From positions 62,001 to 126,000 of the forward strand of contig NZ_JBHYDX010000012.1 in the NCBI RefSeq assembly GCF_051860505.1: a stretch of DNA of 64,000 nt, written 5' to 3'. How positions within the stretch are numbered: position 1 is the stretch's first letter; each line of letters starts with the position of its first letter. The position numbers and the translations under genes were made by a program. The notes under the pieces are model-generated. The model saw only the letters and a list, made by a program, of their open reading frames with translations. It had not been told where the DNA came from and made no database searches. Below, piece by piece: positions 14,785 to 23,043 of this stretch. This DNA is from Pannonibacter sp051860505. GTDB taxonomy: Bacteria; Pseudomonadota; Alphaproteobacteria; Rhizobiales; Stappiaceae.

Positions 14785-16798
14785 TCACCCGCTCCTGCCA
14801 GGGTTGCAGGTAGGCCAACGTGCGGTCGAGATCGGCCATCCGCGTCACGCCGAGCTGGCTGACAAGCACGATCGCGTCGCAGTTCTTCAGCAGGACCGGG
14901 AGGATCGGATTGCTTTCGGTGGATCCGCAGTCGATCAGCAGGAAGTCCTGCCCGTCTTCGGTGAACATTGCTGGGCCGGCATACTTGCGCCGATCATCCA
15001 GCCGCTCGACGCTGACATAGCGCGACAGTGCATGTGGCTCCGCTTGACCTCGCCTTGAGCGGTCCTCCAGATCCCGTCCGCGATCCTCGTTGTAGCGCCG
15101 ACCGGTGGTCCGCCGCTGTTCCAGCGCTTTGCTTGCCTTGCTCGGTTGCGGCAGTGCATGGGCGAGCAGGACTTCTTCGTTCATGTCGTAGAGCGACGCG
15201 GCGATGCCCCGGGTCACTTCCGTGGTCTCGATGGCGGTCGTGGTCTTCAGCACGAGAATATTGGCAGGCAGATCCTCGCCGAGCGCGTAGCGCAAGGCAT
15301 AGGCAACACGGCTGAGGCCGAGGTCAGCCGCATCCGACAAAAGCTGCGGCGCGGTGTCCTGTTTGCGGCCGAAGAGACCTGAGCGCCCCTTGCGCAAGTC
15401 CTGCAGCGGCAGGTTGGTCAGCACTGGCGCGCCGGTCCAGTCCACCAGTTCCCGCTCCGAGTTGAGGCGCCCGCTGAGGATCTCAAGCCCCACGGTGACG
15501 CCTGAAGCAAGTGCAATGCCGAAGATCCCCGCTGCTGCGACCAGGATGAGAGCCGAAGGGCCTCCTGGCGCCAGCGGCGGCTGGGCAGCCGAGAGTATGC
15601 GGGAATTGGTTGCCTGCACGTCCTGCTGCTCGGAGAGTTCCTGCGCCCGCTTCATGAACAGCTGATAGACGCCGCGCTTGGTGTCGGCATCCGCTTCCAG
15701 CTGGCGCAGCTCGATCTGTGCCTTGTTCTGGTCGGAGTTGGCCACCTTGAGCTGTCCGATCCGGGCTTCCAGTCCGGACAGGTTGGCCTGGGCGCGTTCA
15801 TAGTCGGAGCGGATGTTGCGCTGGATGCGCGACAATTCGTCCGAAATCAGCCGGCGGGTGTTCTGCAACTGCGCTGCAAGCTCGCGCATCTGCGGATGAT
15901 TGGCACCGAGCGTGGTTGCCGCGCGGGCTTCTCGCTCGGCGAGCGAGGCATACTGGACCCGCAGCGAACTCAGGACTGTGTTGGCGACATCGACTGGGAT
16001 GGCCCCGGCCTCGACGTCCGCCGCGCTCAGCCTTCGCACCAGATCGAAGGTATTCTTTGCTTTCTCGAGGTCCACGCGCGCCTGGGTCAGCTGCGTGTTG
16101 AGGTCCTGCAACTGCTGGTCCTCGACGAGGCCGCGCTGGGTCGTGGCGATCAAGTCATTGTCTGCGCGGTATTTTTCAACGGCGGCTTCTGCCTGTTCAA
16201 CCTGCCGGGCCAGTTGTTCGGCCTGGGCCTGCAGTGATTGACTGGTGCGCTGCAGACCTTCCGAGCGCGCCTTTTGCGTCTCATCGAGATAAGCTTGCGC
16301 GGTCGCATTGGCGATTTCCGCCGCCCGGATCCGGTTTGGATGGGTCGCAATGATCTGGAACACGAAGGTCCGGTCCACCCGGCTGACCTGCAGCGTCTTC
16401 CGCAGGGCCTCGACCAGGCCGGACAGTGCCTCGTCAGTGCCTTTCGGCGGGAACAGGAATGGCAGCAGCCGCTGGCGCAGGCCGGGACCGGAGAAGGCCG
16501 GATCGTTCTTCAGGTCCAGTTTCTCGACGACCTGGGTGAGTACAGGGTTGGACATCACGACAAAGGCCTGGCTGTCGACGTCCAGGCTCTCCAGCGGCGA
16601 TGCCCCGTCGCGGCCGGAAAAGTCCCGCCCCAGGATTTGGGCGCTGGGCGGCTCGACCAGCAACTCCGCCGATGCACTGTACAGCGGCGTCCTGACCAGA
16701 GCATAGGCAAGGGCAAGGGCAATGAAAAGCGCTGGCACAAGCACCAGCCATCGCGCCTTTCGGGCCAGAATTGCTGGAATGTCAGAGACTTCGACCAT
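14756..16798 (-). CDS. Wzc/GumC-like polysaccharide co-polymerase with degenerate kinase-like domain
   Basis: A 680-residue protein: a Wzz domain with a first membrane helix (about residues 20-40), a long periplasmic coiled coil (residues about 180-400), a second helix near residues 420-440 (ALILVAAAGIFGIALASGV), and a C-terminal BY-kinase-like domain. In that domain the expected Walker A loop is replaced by LVLKTTTAIETTEV with no GKS/T, although FLLIDCGSTESN resembles a Walker B region. There is no C-terminal tyrosine cluster. It should set chain length and bridge polymerase to exporter. The ATG at 16798 is chosen over 16831 because it begins the usual short cytoplasmic lead-in. Confidence 0.85.
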   Translation of the reverse strand: MVEVSDIPAILARKARWLVLVPALFIALALAYALVRTPLYSASAELLVEPPSAQILGRDFSGRDGASPLESLDVDSQAFVVMSNPVLTQVVEKLDLKNDPAFSGPGLRQRLLPFLFPPKGTDEALSGLVEALRKTLQVSRVDRTFVFQIIATHPNRIRAAEIANATAQAYLDETQKARSEGLQRTSQSLQAQAEQLARQVEQAEAAVEKYRADNDLIATTQRGLVEDQQLQDLNTQLTQARVDLEKAKNTFDLVRRLSAADVEAGAIPVDVANTVLSSLRVQYASLAEREARAATTLGANHPQMRELAAQLQNTRRLISDELSRIQRNIRSDYERAQANLSGLEARIGQLKVANSDQNKAQIELRQLEADADTKRGVYQLFMKRAQELSEQQDVQATNSRILSAAQPPLAPGGPSALILVAAAGIFGIALASGVTVGLEILSGRLNSERELVDWTGAPVLTNLPLQDLRKGRSGLFGRKQDTAPQLLSDAADLGLSRVAYALRYALGEDLPANILVLKTTTAIETTEVTRGIAASLYDMNEEVLLAHALPQPSKASKALEQRRTTGRRYNEDRGRDLEDRSRRGQAEPHALSRYVSVERLDDRRKYAGPAMFTEDGQDFLLIDCGSTESNPILPVLLKNCDAIVLVSQLGVTRMADLDRTLAYLQPWQERVIGNVVLEAA

Positions 16799-17145
16799 GG
16801 TCAGCGACCGCTCACGCAACTGCCCCGGCACCTGTGGCGAGGCCCAAGAAAGGCTAAAACCGGTCGCGTCCGATGCGCGTCCTCTTGCCGTGACAATGGG
16901 GAAACATGATTAACAAGTGGCAAATTCAGGGGGCAGCGGCTGGCACATTGAAAAATCTGACAGGACGGTTGCCTTTCCTTCCGCAAATCCTTAAACGAAA
17001 GTTAACGTGACTGTTCGAGTTTTAAAAAGTAAGTTGACGCGGCATTTACAGTATAAATCTGAAAAAATCCAATTTAATCCGTTATTCACTGGCTTTGAGG
17101 CATCTTGCTGATCCAACGAGAATAATAAATTCAGGTGAGGCGTAG
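16799..17145. promoter_or_regulatory. Divergent promoter region with CtrA-type box
   Basis: This 347-bp gap separates the leftward wzc/wzy-like operon from the rightward WecG-like gene. It is AT-rich over 16970-17130. It contains TTAAACGAAAGTTAAC at 16991-17006, an exact match to the alphaproteobacterial CtrA full site TTAA-N7-TTAAC. The WecG-like ATG is preceded by a GGTGAGG ribosome-binding site. No ORF is supported here. Confidence 0.6.
16991..17006 (+). promoter_or_regulatory. Putative CtrA-binding site
   Basis: The sequence is TTAA, seven bases, then TTAAC, the consensus full CtrA box of alphaproteobacteria. It lies 140 bp before the WecG-like start and about 190 bp before the Wzc-like start. 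CtrA is the cell-cycle and polarity regulator of this class; binding here is inference. Confidence 0.55.
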
Positions 17146-17964
17146 ATGTTGATGTCCAGCTTGAATCTGGGTGCTCCAGTAGGGTCCGGGATTACCCGGA
17201 TCGGTCCGCTCGGAATTCATAAGCTTACCCGCGCTCAAGCTGTCGATATGATGCGCAGTGCTTTGCTTCTGCGCATGAAAATGGATGTCGGCATCTGCAA
17301 CGCCAACACCGTTCTGCAGGCGATGGACAATCCGGCCTACGCCCGGACCCTGTCCCGCATGACGCTGTTCAATGATGGCATTGGCGTCGACATCGCCAAC
17401 CGGGCGCTGACGGGTTCATCCTTCCCGGCGAACCTCAATGGCACGGACCTGATCCCGTTCATCCTCCATACCATCGGCTTGCCGCTGCGCATCTATCTGC
17501 TTGGTGCAAAGCCCGATCCTGTCGCGCGCGCTGCCGGGCATATCGAGGAAAACTATCCAGGCCACCACATCGCCGGATATCGCGACGGGTATTTCGGGCC
17601 AGATGAACTCGATGCCGTGATTGCGGACATCAACGCATCCAAGGCCGATCTGCTGCTGGTGGCCATGGGTAACCCTCGCCAGGAACAGTTCATCGTCGAC
17701 AACCGGGCTCGGCTCAACCCGACGATCTGCATCGGTGTCGGAGCCTTGTTCGACTTTCTCTCCGGGGATGTCGTCCGGGCGCCAAAGTTCCTGCAGATGG
17801 CTGGTCTTGAATGGCTGTTCCGCCTGATGCAGGAGCCGCGCCGTCTCGGCAAGCGTTATACGGTCGGCATCTATCGCTTCCTGGCGGCCGTTTGGCGGTT
17901 GCGGGCCGAGGCACGGCGCGCCGCCGAACTGGAAGGCCGTCGTCGCACCCCGCCAATCCTCTGA
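17146..17964 (+). CDS. WecG/TagA/CpsF-family glycosyltransferase (GT26)
   Basis: A 272-residue protein with the complete GT26 pattern: GICNANTVLQAMDNPAYART, FNDGIGVDIANRAL, FPANLNGTDLIPFIL, RIYLLGAKPDPVARAA, LLVAMGNPRQEQFI and IGVGALFDFLSG. The N-terminal extension is short and the last 30 residues are very basic (RLRAEARRAAELEGRRR), consistent with inner-membrane association. Family members add ManNAc(A) or similar sugars to lipid-linked acceptors; HfsJ of the Caulobacter holdfast system belongs to this family. It is divergent from the wzc-like gene with a CtrA box between them and precedes cobA by 114 bp. Confidence 0.92.
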   Translation: MLMSSLNLGAPVGSGITRIGPLGIHKLTRAQAVDMMRSALLLRMKMDVGICNANTVLQAMDNPAYARTLSRMTLFNDGIGVDIANRALTGSSFPANLNGTDLIPFILHTIGLPLRIYLLGAKPDPVARAAGHIEENYPGHHIAGYRDGYFGPDELDAVIADINASKADLLLVAMGNPRQEQFIVDNRARLNPTICIGVGALFDFLSGDVVRAPKFLQMAGLEWLFRLMQEPRRLGKRYTVGIYRFLAAVWRLRAEARRAAELEGRRRTPPIL

Positions 17965-18078
17965 CTGACGGATGCCCTCGCGCTTTGTCGGCTTGCCCCA
18001 GCGACCTGTCGCTTTGGGTGAGGCTTCGCGACGCTTCCCCGCTTGGCCCGGCGGTCGGGGGGGGCTAAAACATCAGGC

Positions 18079-18948
18079 ATGAACACTGCCTTGAACGGAT
18101 TCTCCTTAGCCAACAGCCTGCCGGTCTTTGAGCCGGGCTGGGTCTGGCTGGCCGGCGCTGGACCGGGTGATCCGGGCCTGATCACGTTGCATGCGCTGAA
18201 TGGCCTGCGTCAGGCCGATGTGGTCGTCTATGACGCCCTGGTCGATGCCAGTATCCTGTCCTTTGCGAAGGACGGCGTCCTGCTCGATTTCGCCGGCAAG
18301 CGCGGTGGCAAACCAAGCCCGAAGCAGCGTGACATCACCCTGAAACTGATCGATTATGCCCGCTCCGGCAAACGGGTGCTGCGCCTCAAGGGGGGAGATC
18401 CCTTTGTCTTCGGTCGAGGCGGAGAGGAAGCCCTGGCGCTGGCCGGAGCCCATGTTCCGTTCCGGGTCATTCCCGGCATCACCGCCGGTATTGGCGGCCT
18501 GGCTTATGCCGGTATTCCGGCGACACATCGTGACACCAATCAGGCAGTGACATTCCTGACCGGTCATGACCAGAGCGGGCTGGCGCCTGACGCCATTAAC
18601 TGGAAGGGCATTGCTGAAGGCTCTCCGGTCATCATCATGTATATGGCGATGAAGCATCTTTCCCAGATTGCCGGCGAATTGATGGCCTGTGGACGATCCG
18701 GTGAAGAACCTGTGGCCATTGTGTGCAATGCGTCGCTGCCCCAGCAAAGCGTCCTGGAGACGAGCCTTGCCTGCTGTGCGGCAGATGCCGCCTCGGCATC
18801 GCTCGAGCCGCCGGCGATCGTCTGCGTCGGCGAGGTGGTGCGCTTGCGCGCCGGTCTGGACTGGCTTGGGGCTCTGGCCGGCCGCACGCTGACCGGCGAT
18901 CCGCTCGGTCTCGGTGATCCGCTGCAAAGCCTGGGTGCTGCGGAATGA
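18079..18948 (+). CDS. cobA: Uroporphyrinogen-III C-methyltransferase (SUMT)
   Basis: A 289-residue SAM-dependent methyltransferase. It shows the SUMT landmarks WLAGAGPGDPGLITLHAL, RLKGGDPFVFGRGGEE and the VIPGITAGIGGLAYAGIP segment. It methylates uroporphyrinogen III at C2 and C7 to give precorrin-2, the first committed step towards cobalamin and sirohaem. The ATG at 18079 is chosen over 18043 because it gives the family length. The last codons overlap the cobB start by 4 bases. No CysG-like dehydrogenase or chelatase domain is attached. No B12 riboswitch was recognised upstream. Confidence 0.92.
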   Translation: MNTALNGFSLANSLPVFEPGWVWLAGAGPGDPGLITLHALNGLRQADVVVYDALVDASILSFAKDGVLLDFAGKRGGKPSPKQRDITLKLIDYARSGKRVLRLKGGDPFVFGRGGEEALALAGAHVPFRVIPGITAGIGGLAYAGIPATHRDTNQAVTFLTGHDQSGLAPDAINWKGIAEGSPVIIMYMAMKHLSQIAGELMACGRSGEEPVAIVCNASLPQQSVLETSLACCAADAASASLEPPAIVCVGEVVRLRAGLDWLGALAGRTLTGDPLGLGDPLQSLGAAE

Positions 18949-20285
18949 GCAGCCTTTCCGAGTTGGACCGGTCAGAAAGTGGCGCACCCGCGCTGATGTT
19001 GGCCGCCCCGACCTCCGGTGCCGGCAAGACAACCCTGACCCTCAGCCTGCTGGGAGCATTGCGCGCGGGCGGGCTCAAGGTCCGCGCCGCCAAATGCGGG
19101 CCGGATTACATTGATCCGAAGTTTCACGAGGCGGCCAGCGGCGCACCGTCTGTCAATCTCGATCCGTTTGCCATGCCGCCAGCGGTCCTCAAGAGCCTGG
19201 CCAGCGCGCAGGCGCGCGGCGCTGATCTTCTGATTGTAGAAGCCGCCATGGGCCTGTTTGACGGCGCCAGTGACGGGGCGTCCAGCGCTGCGGATGTGGC
19301 AGCCGCGCTCAATATTCCAGTTGTCCTCGTGGTCGACTGTTCCCGACAGGCGCAGTCCGTTGCAGCGCTCGTGCGCGGGTTCCGCGATCACCGTGCGGAC
19401 GTTCAGGTTGCGGCGGTGCTTCTGAACCGGGTCGGCAGTGCCCGGCATGGCGAGATGTTGCGTGCAGCCCTTGACCCGCTCGGTCTGCCGGTGCTGGGCT
19501 TGCTGCCTCGCCGGGACACTTTAGCCTTGCCGGAGCGCCATCTGGGTCTGGTTCAGGCGGAAGAAAACGCCGATCTCGCCGGCTTTATTGCTGGTGCCGC
19601 GAAACTTGCCGCAGAAACAGTCGACCTCAGCGCCCTTGTTGCCCTGGCCCGTCCGATGCGGCCATCCGCTGATCCGGCACCGGTCCTGTTGCCGCCGCCG
19701 GGTCAGCGGATTGCCGTTGCCAGGGACGTGGCCTTCACCTTTGCCTATCCGCATGTGCTGGACGGCTGGCGCCGCTCCGGAGCGGAAATCCTGCCGTTTT
19801 CGCCGCTTGCGGATGAAGCTGCGAATGCGTCTGCCGATGCTGTCTATCTGCCGGGCGGCTATCCGGAACTGCATGCCGGCCGGCTTTCTTCGAACCAGCG
19901 CTATCGCGCCTCGATCCGCGCTGCCGCCTCCCGCAATGTGCCGGTTTTTGGCGAATGCGGTGGCTATATGGTCCTGGGGCAAGGGCTCATTGATGCGGTC
20001 GGCGAACGCCATGAGATGCTGGGCCTCCTCCCGCTGGAAACAAGCTTCGCCGCCCGAAGGTTGCATCTGGGGTACCGCCGTCTGACTGCTCTGGCCGACT
20101 TGCCGTTCCAGGGACTGGGCACTGGCTCCCGCCTGAAGGGCCATGAGTTCCACTACGCCAGCATCCAGCACGAGGGGCAGGCCGGGCGCCTGTTCGCGGC
20201 TACAGACGCCCTTGGGGATCCGCTTGCGGACATGGGGCTGGTTGACGGCGCGGTCATGGGTTCTTTTGCCCATCTGATCGCCTGA
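18945..20285 (+). CDS. cobB: Cobyrinic acid a,c-diamide synthase (hydrogenobyrinic acid a,c-diamide synthase)
   Basis: A 446-residue ATP- and glutamine-dependent amidase. The N-terminal dethiobiotin-synthetase-like domain has LAAPTSGAGKTTLTLSLLGA (P-loop) and AAKCGPDYIDPKFH. The C-terminal class-I glutaminase-like domain has VFGECGGYMVLGQ with the catalytic Cys, and HEFHY near the end. It amidates side chains a and c of the corrin ring. Coupled to cobA by a 4-base overlap. Together with cobF/cobG in this window it should act on hydrogenobyrinate in the aerobic pathway. Confidence 0.93.
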   Translation: MSSLSELDRSESGAPALMLAAPTSGAGKTTLTLSLLGALRAGGLKVRAAKCGPDYIDPKFHEAASGAPSVNLDPFAMPPAVLKSLASAQARGADLLIVEAAMGLFDGASDGASSAADVAAALNIPVVLVVDCSRQAQSVAALVRGFRDHRADVQVAAVLLNRVGSARHGEMLRAALDPLGLPVLGLLPRRDTLALPERHLGLVQAEENADLAGFIAGAAKLAAETVDLSALVALARPMRPSADPAPVLLPPPGQRIAVARDVAFTFAYPHVLDGWRRSGAEILPFSPLADEAANASADAVYLPGGYPELHAGRLSSNQRYRASIRAAASRNVPVFGECGGYMVLGQGLIDAVGERHEMLGLLPLETSFAARRLHLGYRRLTALADLPFQGLGTGSRLKGHEFHYASIQHEGQAGRLFAATDALGDPLADMGLVDGAVMGSFAHLIA

Positions 20286-20294
20286 GGCTGGGGA

Positions 20295-21344
20295 TCAGAT
20301 CTCCGGCGCATGGCCGATTGCGACCAGATCCAGCGGGCCGGGGGCGGCTGCCAGAGCCACGGTCGCCCGCTCGCTCTTGCGCTTGTCAAGGATGAGCCCT
20401 CCCTGCGGCCCGCTGCCTGCCAGCGCTGCCCCTTCGCTGACGCCGTGACAGCCGGTCTGTGCGAATACCAGGTCCGAGGGATTGGCCAGCCTGGGCGTTT
20501 CGCGCTCCAGGTCCTCTGCCGAAAAGACCCGCAAGGGCACGGCGAAATGCTGCGCCAGCGCGATCAGCGCCGGTGCGCCGGCCTTGCGATCAAGGCTTGC
20601 GACGGCGGCCAGTGTTCCCGCCGCGATGTCGGCTTCCCGAAGTGCAGCTTCGGCCAGCGCGATCAACTCGTCGGCCCTACATGTTTGGCTGCAACCGGCG
20701 CCCAATACGACCCGGCGCGGGTGATAGACAAGACAGGTCGGTGAGCCGGTCAACGGGGCCGTTGTTGCGCAGAGCGTGATATCGGCGCTGTCATCGAATG
20801 GCAGGCCCATGGCGACGAGCCAGGGGGCATCGCCCTCGATCCGCACCGGTGCTCCCGCATAAAGCTCAGCCATGACAGGGGCGGCGTCCTGTGGATTGGC
20901 CAGGCACCACCCGGCCGGCGGCTGGTCGAGCGCCAGCGCCAGCACCGGATTGCCGGGAGCGGTGATCGCGGCCTGTCCACCCAGAACAGCGGCAAGATGA
21001 CGGGCAAGCGCGTTGCCGCCGAATGCCGCACCGACGAGAGGCACCACGCTTGTCCCATCCTCCGAGACAGCAACGATGGGCGATGCCCTGCTTCCGGCCT
21101 GGAGCAGCGGTGCGATCGCCCGGATCAGCAGTTCTGCCGGACACAATGCGATGATCGGCACCCGGGCCGCAAACAGTCCGCGTATATGGTCGATCGTGTC
21201 GCTGAACTGGGTGTCTGCATCCGGAAGCCGCCCGGCCAAGGCCTGCAGGCTGGCCCCTGGAAGCGCGGCTTCAATGCGCCGGGCTGTCGGCAAGGCAGCG
21301 GCAGTCATGACGAGGACAACGGGGGAAGCCGTCACGCGCCACAT
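20295..21344 (-). CDS. cbiG: CbiG/CobE-family cobalamin biosynthesis protein
   Basis: About 349 residues, with two recognisable regions. An N-terminal CbiG-like region has RVPIIALCPAELLIRAIAPL and VVPLVGAAFGGNALARHLAA. A C-terminal CobE/CbiG_C-like domain has VVLGAGCSQTCRADELIALA and a run resembling ASLDRKAGAPALIALAQHF. Full-length CbiG hydrolyses the delta-lactone of cobalt-precorrin-5A in the anaerobic route, while the C-terminal part alone corresponds to CobE of the aerobic route. It is convergent with cobB (9 bp between stops). The start is uncertain: ATG 21344 or GTG 21335, the latter with a GAAGGG ribosome-binding site; the ORF extends to 21407. Confidence 0.85.
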   Translation of the reverse strand: MWRVTASPVVLVMTAAALPTARRIEAALPGASLQALAGRLPDADTQFSDTIDHIRGLFAARVPIIALCPAELLIRAIAPLLQAGSRASPIVAVSEDGTSVVPLVGAAFGGNALARHLAAVLGGQAAITAPGNPVLALALDQPPAGWCLANPQDAAPVMAELYAGAPVRIEGDAPWLVAMGLPFDDSADITLCATTAPLTGSPTCLVYHPRRVVLGAGCSQTCRADELIALAEAALREADIAAGTLAAVASLDRKAGAPALIALAQHFAVPLRVFSAEDLERETPRLANPSDLVFAQTGCHGVSEGAALAGSGPQGGLILDKRKSERATVALAAAPGPLDLVAIGHAPEI

Positions 21345-21428
21345 CCCTTCACGTTCCGGATCACGGCAATCGCTTCCGGTCGCGGGGAGATGCGGGAGGA
21401 GGCGCACCGTACCATTTGCGGGGGACCA

Positions 21429-21773
21429 TCAACTGTCACCGGACTTTTCTTCCCGAAGCGAGGGCAGGCGTTTGGCCCGGATCGTGAGGTCGCCGGGGCG
21501 CGGCGTCTGGCCCGTGCCGCCGGGGGCGGTTATCACATTGGTATGGGACTTCTTGCCCCGTGCCTTGCGCGGCGCCTCGCCATCAGGTGATCCCCCTTGG
21601 GACAGGAACCCGCGCGAGCGCAGACCCGGCGTCTGCGGTGCGGACAGGCGCGGCTTTCCGGGCGTCGTCTCGGCAACATCTGTGGCGGGTTCACCAGGCA
21701 TGTCAGGGCCACCATAGGGCCGCATCTCCTTGCGCCCCGGCGTCACCGTGGTCCGTTGGATCCGCCGTGCCAT
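21429..21773 (-). CDS. Hypothetical basic, low-complexity protein
   Basis: A 114-residue protein beginning MARRIQRTTVTPGRKEMRP. It is rich in Gly, Pro, Arg, Lys, Ser and Thr, has no hydrophobic segment and looks disordered. The ATG at 21773 has a good AGGAGAC ribosome-binding site 6 nt upstream, which supports translation. The ORF is open further upstream to 21923 without a better start. I do not recognise a family. It lies between cbiG (same strand, downstream) and a divergent AhpD-like gene; no functional link can be claimed. Confidence 0.5.
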   Translation of the reverse strand: MARRIQRTTVTPGRKEMRPYGGPDMPGEPATDVAETTPGKPRLSAPQTPGLRSRGFLSQGGSPDGEAPRKARGKKSHTNVITAPGGTGQTPRPGDLTIRAKRLPSLREEKSGDS

Positions 21774-21985
21774 GTCAGTCTCCTGCGCGTTGCACATCAT
21801 GCCCGTCCTTGTGCGACATCCGGGCCTGTCCTGCAAGCAAGCGCGGCGAAGGGCGGGGCCGCGTCCCACAGGCATTGCCCACAGACATTGCCTACCGACA
21901 TTGGTTCGCCAGTGTTGTTCCAATTCCTGCTTCTATCGATAGACTGCCGGATTTGAGCCGGGACGAGATCAAGCAGGGGGAACCC

Positions 21986-22396
21986 ATGGCGACATTGAAA
22001 CTCATCAGCGATGTGGAAGCCAGTCCACGGGTTGCGGCGGTGTTCGACGATATCCGCAGGACGCGCAACTCGGATTTCATCAATAACTTCTGGCGCGCAC
22101 TGGCGTTTGATCCGCAAGGGCTGGAGCGCACCTGGGCAGAGGTCAAAGCTGTGATGACGGCGCCCGGCAGCATTGATCCCCTGACGCGCGAAATGATCTA
22201 CATTGCCGTCTCGATTGCCAATGGCTGCAGTTACTGTGTCCACTCGCACACGGCGGCAGCCCGGGCAAAGGGCATGACGGATGATCAGTATGGCGAGTTG
22301 CTTGCGGTGGTCGGGCTGGCGGCCAGGACAAACCATCTCGCCACCGCGCTTCAGGTTCCCGTCGATGCTGCGTTTGTCGCAGAAGCCGCTGGCTAA
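21986..22396 (+). CDS. Carboxymuconolactone decarboxylase / AhpD-like protein
   Basis: A 136-residue helical protein of the CMD/AhpD superfamily. It has the redox motif NGCSYCVHSHTAAARAKGMT (CxxC followed by His), typical of the peroxidase-related AhpD-like subgroup. The preceding stretch IDPLTREMIYIAVSIANGC is also characteristic. It may act as an alkylhydroperoxidase-type reductase, but many such proteins are uncharacterised. The ATG at 21986 has a CAGGGGG ribosome-binding site, although the frame is open far upstream. It is followed about 100 bp later by an ACT-domain gene. Confidence 0.82.
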   Translation: MATLKLISDVEASPRVAAVFDDIRRTRNSDFINNFWRALAFDPQGLERTWAEVKAVMTAPGSIDPLTREMIYIAVSIANGCSYCVHSHTAAARAKGMTDDQYGELLAVVGLAARTNHLATALQVPVDAAFVAEAAG

Positions 22397-22495
22397 CCTG
22401 AAAATAATTGCAAATCCCGGGTGCCCCTGTCGCATTCCGGCGATATGGTTGGTTGAGGCCGCATTGAAGCGGTGTCGCGCAGAAGGAAGTCGTTG

Positions 22496-23020
22496 ATGGG
22501 CCGTCACATGGTGTTGACCGCGATCGCTAAGGATCGCCCCGGTCTTGTGGATGCTTTGGCCGATGTCATCTCCGCAGCAGGCGGCAACTGGCTGGAAAGC
22601 TCCATGGCCCGGCTTGGCGGCGAGTTCGCCGGCATCGTCAGCTTCGAGGTTCCCGACGACCGTGCGGCCACGCTGGAAAGCGCCCTAGCTGCACTGTCCA
22701 GCGAAGGTATTGCCGTGACCTTGCGGACTGGCATGCCGGATGTCGAGGAGCCTGGCCGGACTGTTCGCCTGGACCTCGTCTGCCAGGATCAGCCGGGCAT
22801 CCTGCGGGCTGTTACCCGGGTGATTGCCGCAGAAAACGTCAGCATCGAGACGCTCGAGACCCTTGTCGGGCCGGGATCGATGTCAGGCGAGATGCTGTTT
22901 CGTGCGTCCGCTGACCTGCGTCTGCCTGCCGGCGCCGATGTCGGACGGTTGCATGACGCCATCCAGGCCATCGCGGCCGATCTGATGGCCGACATCGACA
23001 TGAACGAGGAAGAGGGCTGA
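22496..23020 (+). CDS. ACT-domain regulator (GcvR-like)
   Basis: A 174-residue protein composed of two ACT domains. The first (residues about 4-75) starts HMVLTAIAKDRPGLVDALAD; the second (about 85-165) starts VRLDLVCQDQPGILRAVTRV. This is the layout of GcvR, the repressor accessory protein of the glycine cleavage system, and of related amino-acid-sensing proteins. There is no DNA-binding domain, so it would act through a partner. The ATG at 22496 was chosen because it opens directly onto the first ACT strand. No gcv gene is nearby. Confidence 0.8.
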   Translation: MGRHMVLTAIAKDRPGLVDALADVISAAGGNWLESSMARLGGEFAGIVSFEVPDDRAATLESALAALSSEGIAVTLRTGMPDVEEPGRTVRLDLVCQDQPGILRAVTRVIAAENVSIETLETLVGPGSMSGEMLFRASADLRLPAGADVGRLHDAIQAIAADLMADIDMNEEEG

Positions 23021-23043
23021 GGCTCTCGGACGGCCGCTTGCAA

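Noticed and set aside
5439..17964. Exosortase/PEP-CTERM-type exopolysaccharide system
   Set aside because: Some gene types match such loci, but no exosortase or PEP-CTERM protein is present in the window.
17965..18078. Possible cobalamin riboswitch before cobA
   Set aside because: No B12-box-like string or the expected conserved core was seen in the 114 bp, which is also too short for a full riboswitch.
21560..21985. Upstream extension of the AhpD-like protein by 142 codons
   Set aside because: The extension has no domain, overlaps the opposite-strand ORF and ignores the good ribosome-binding site before 21986.
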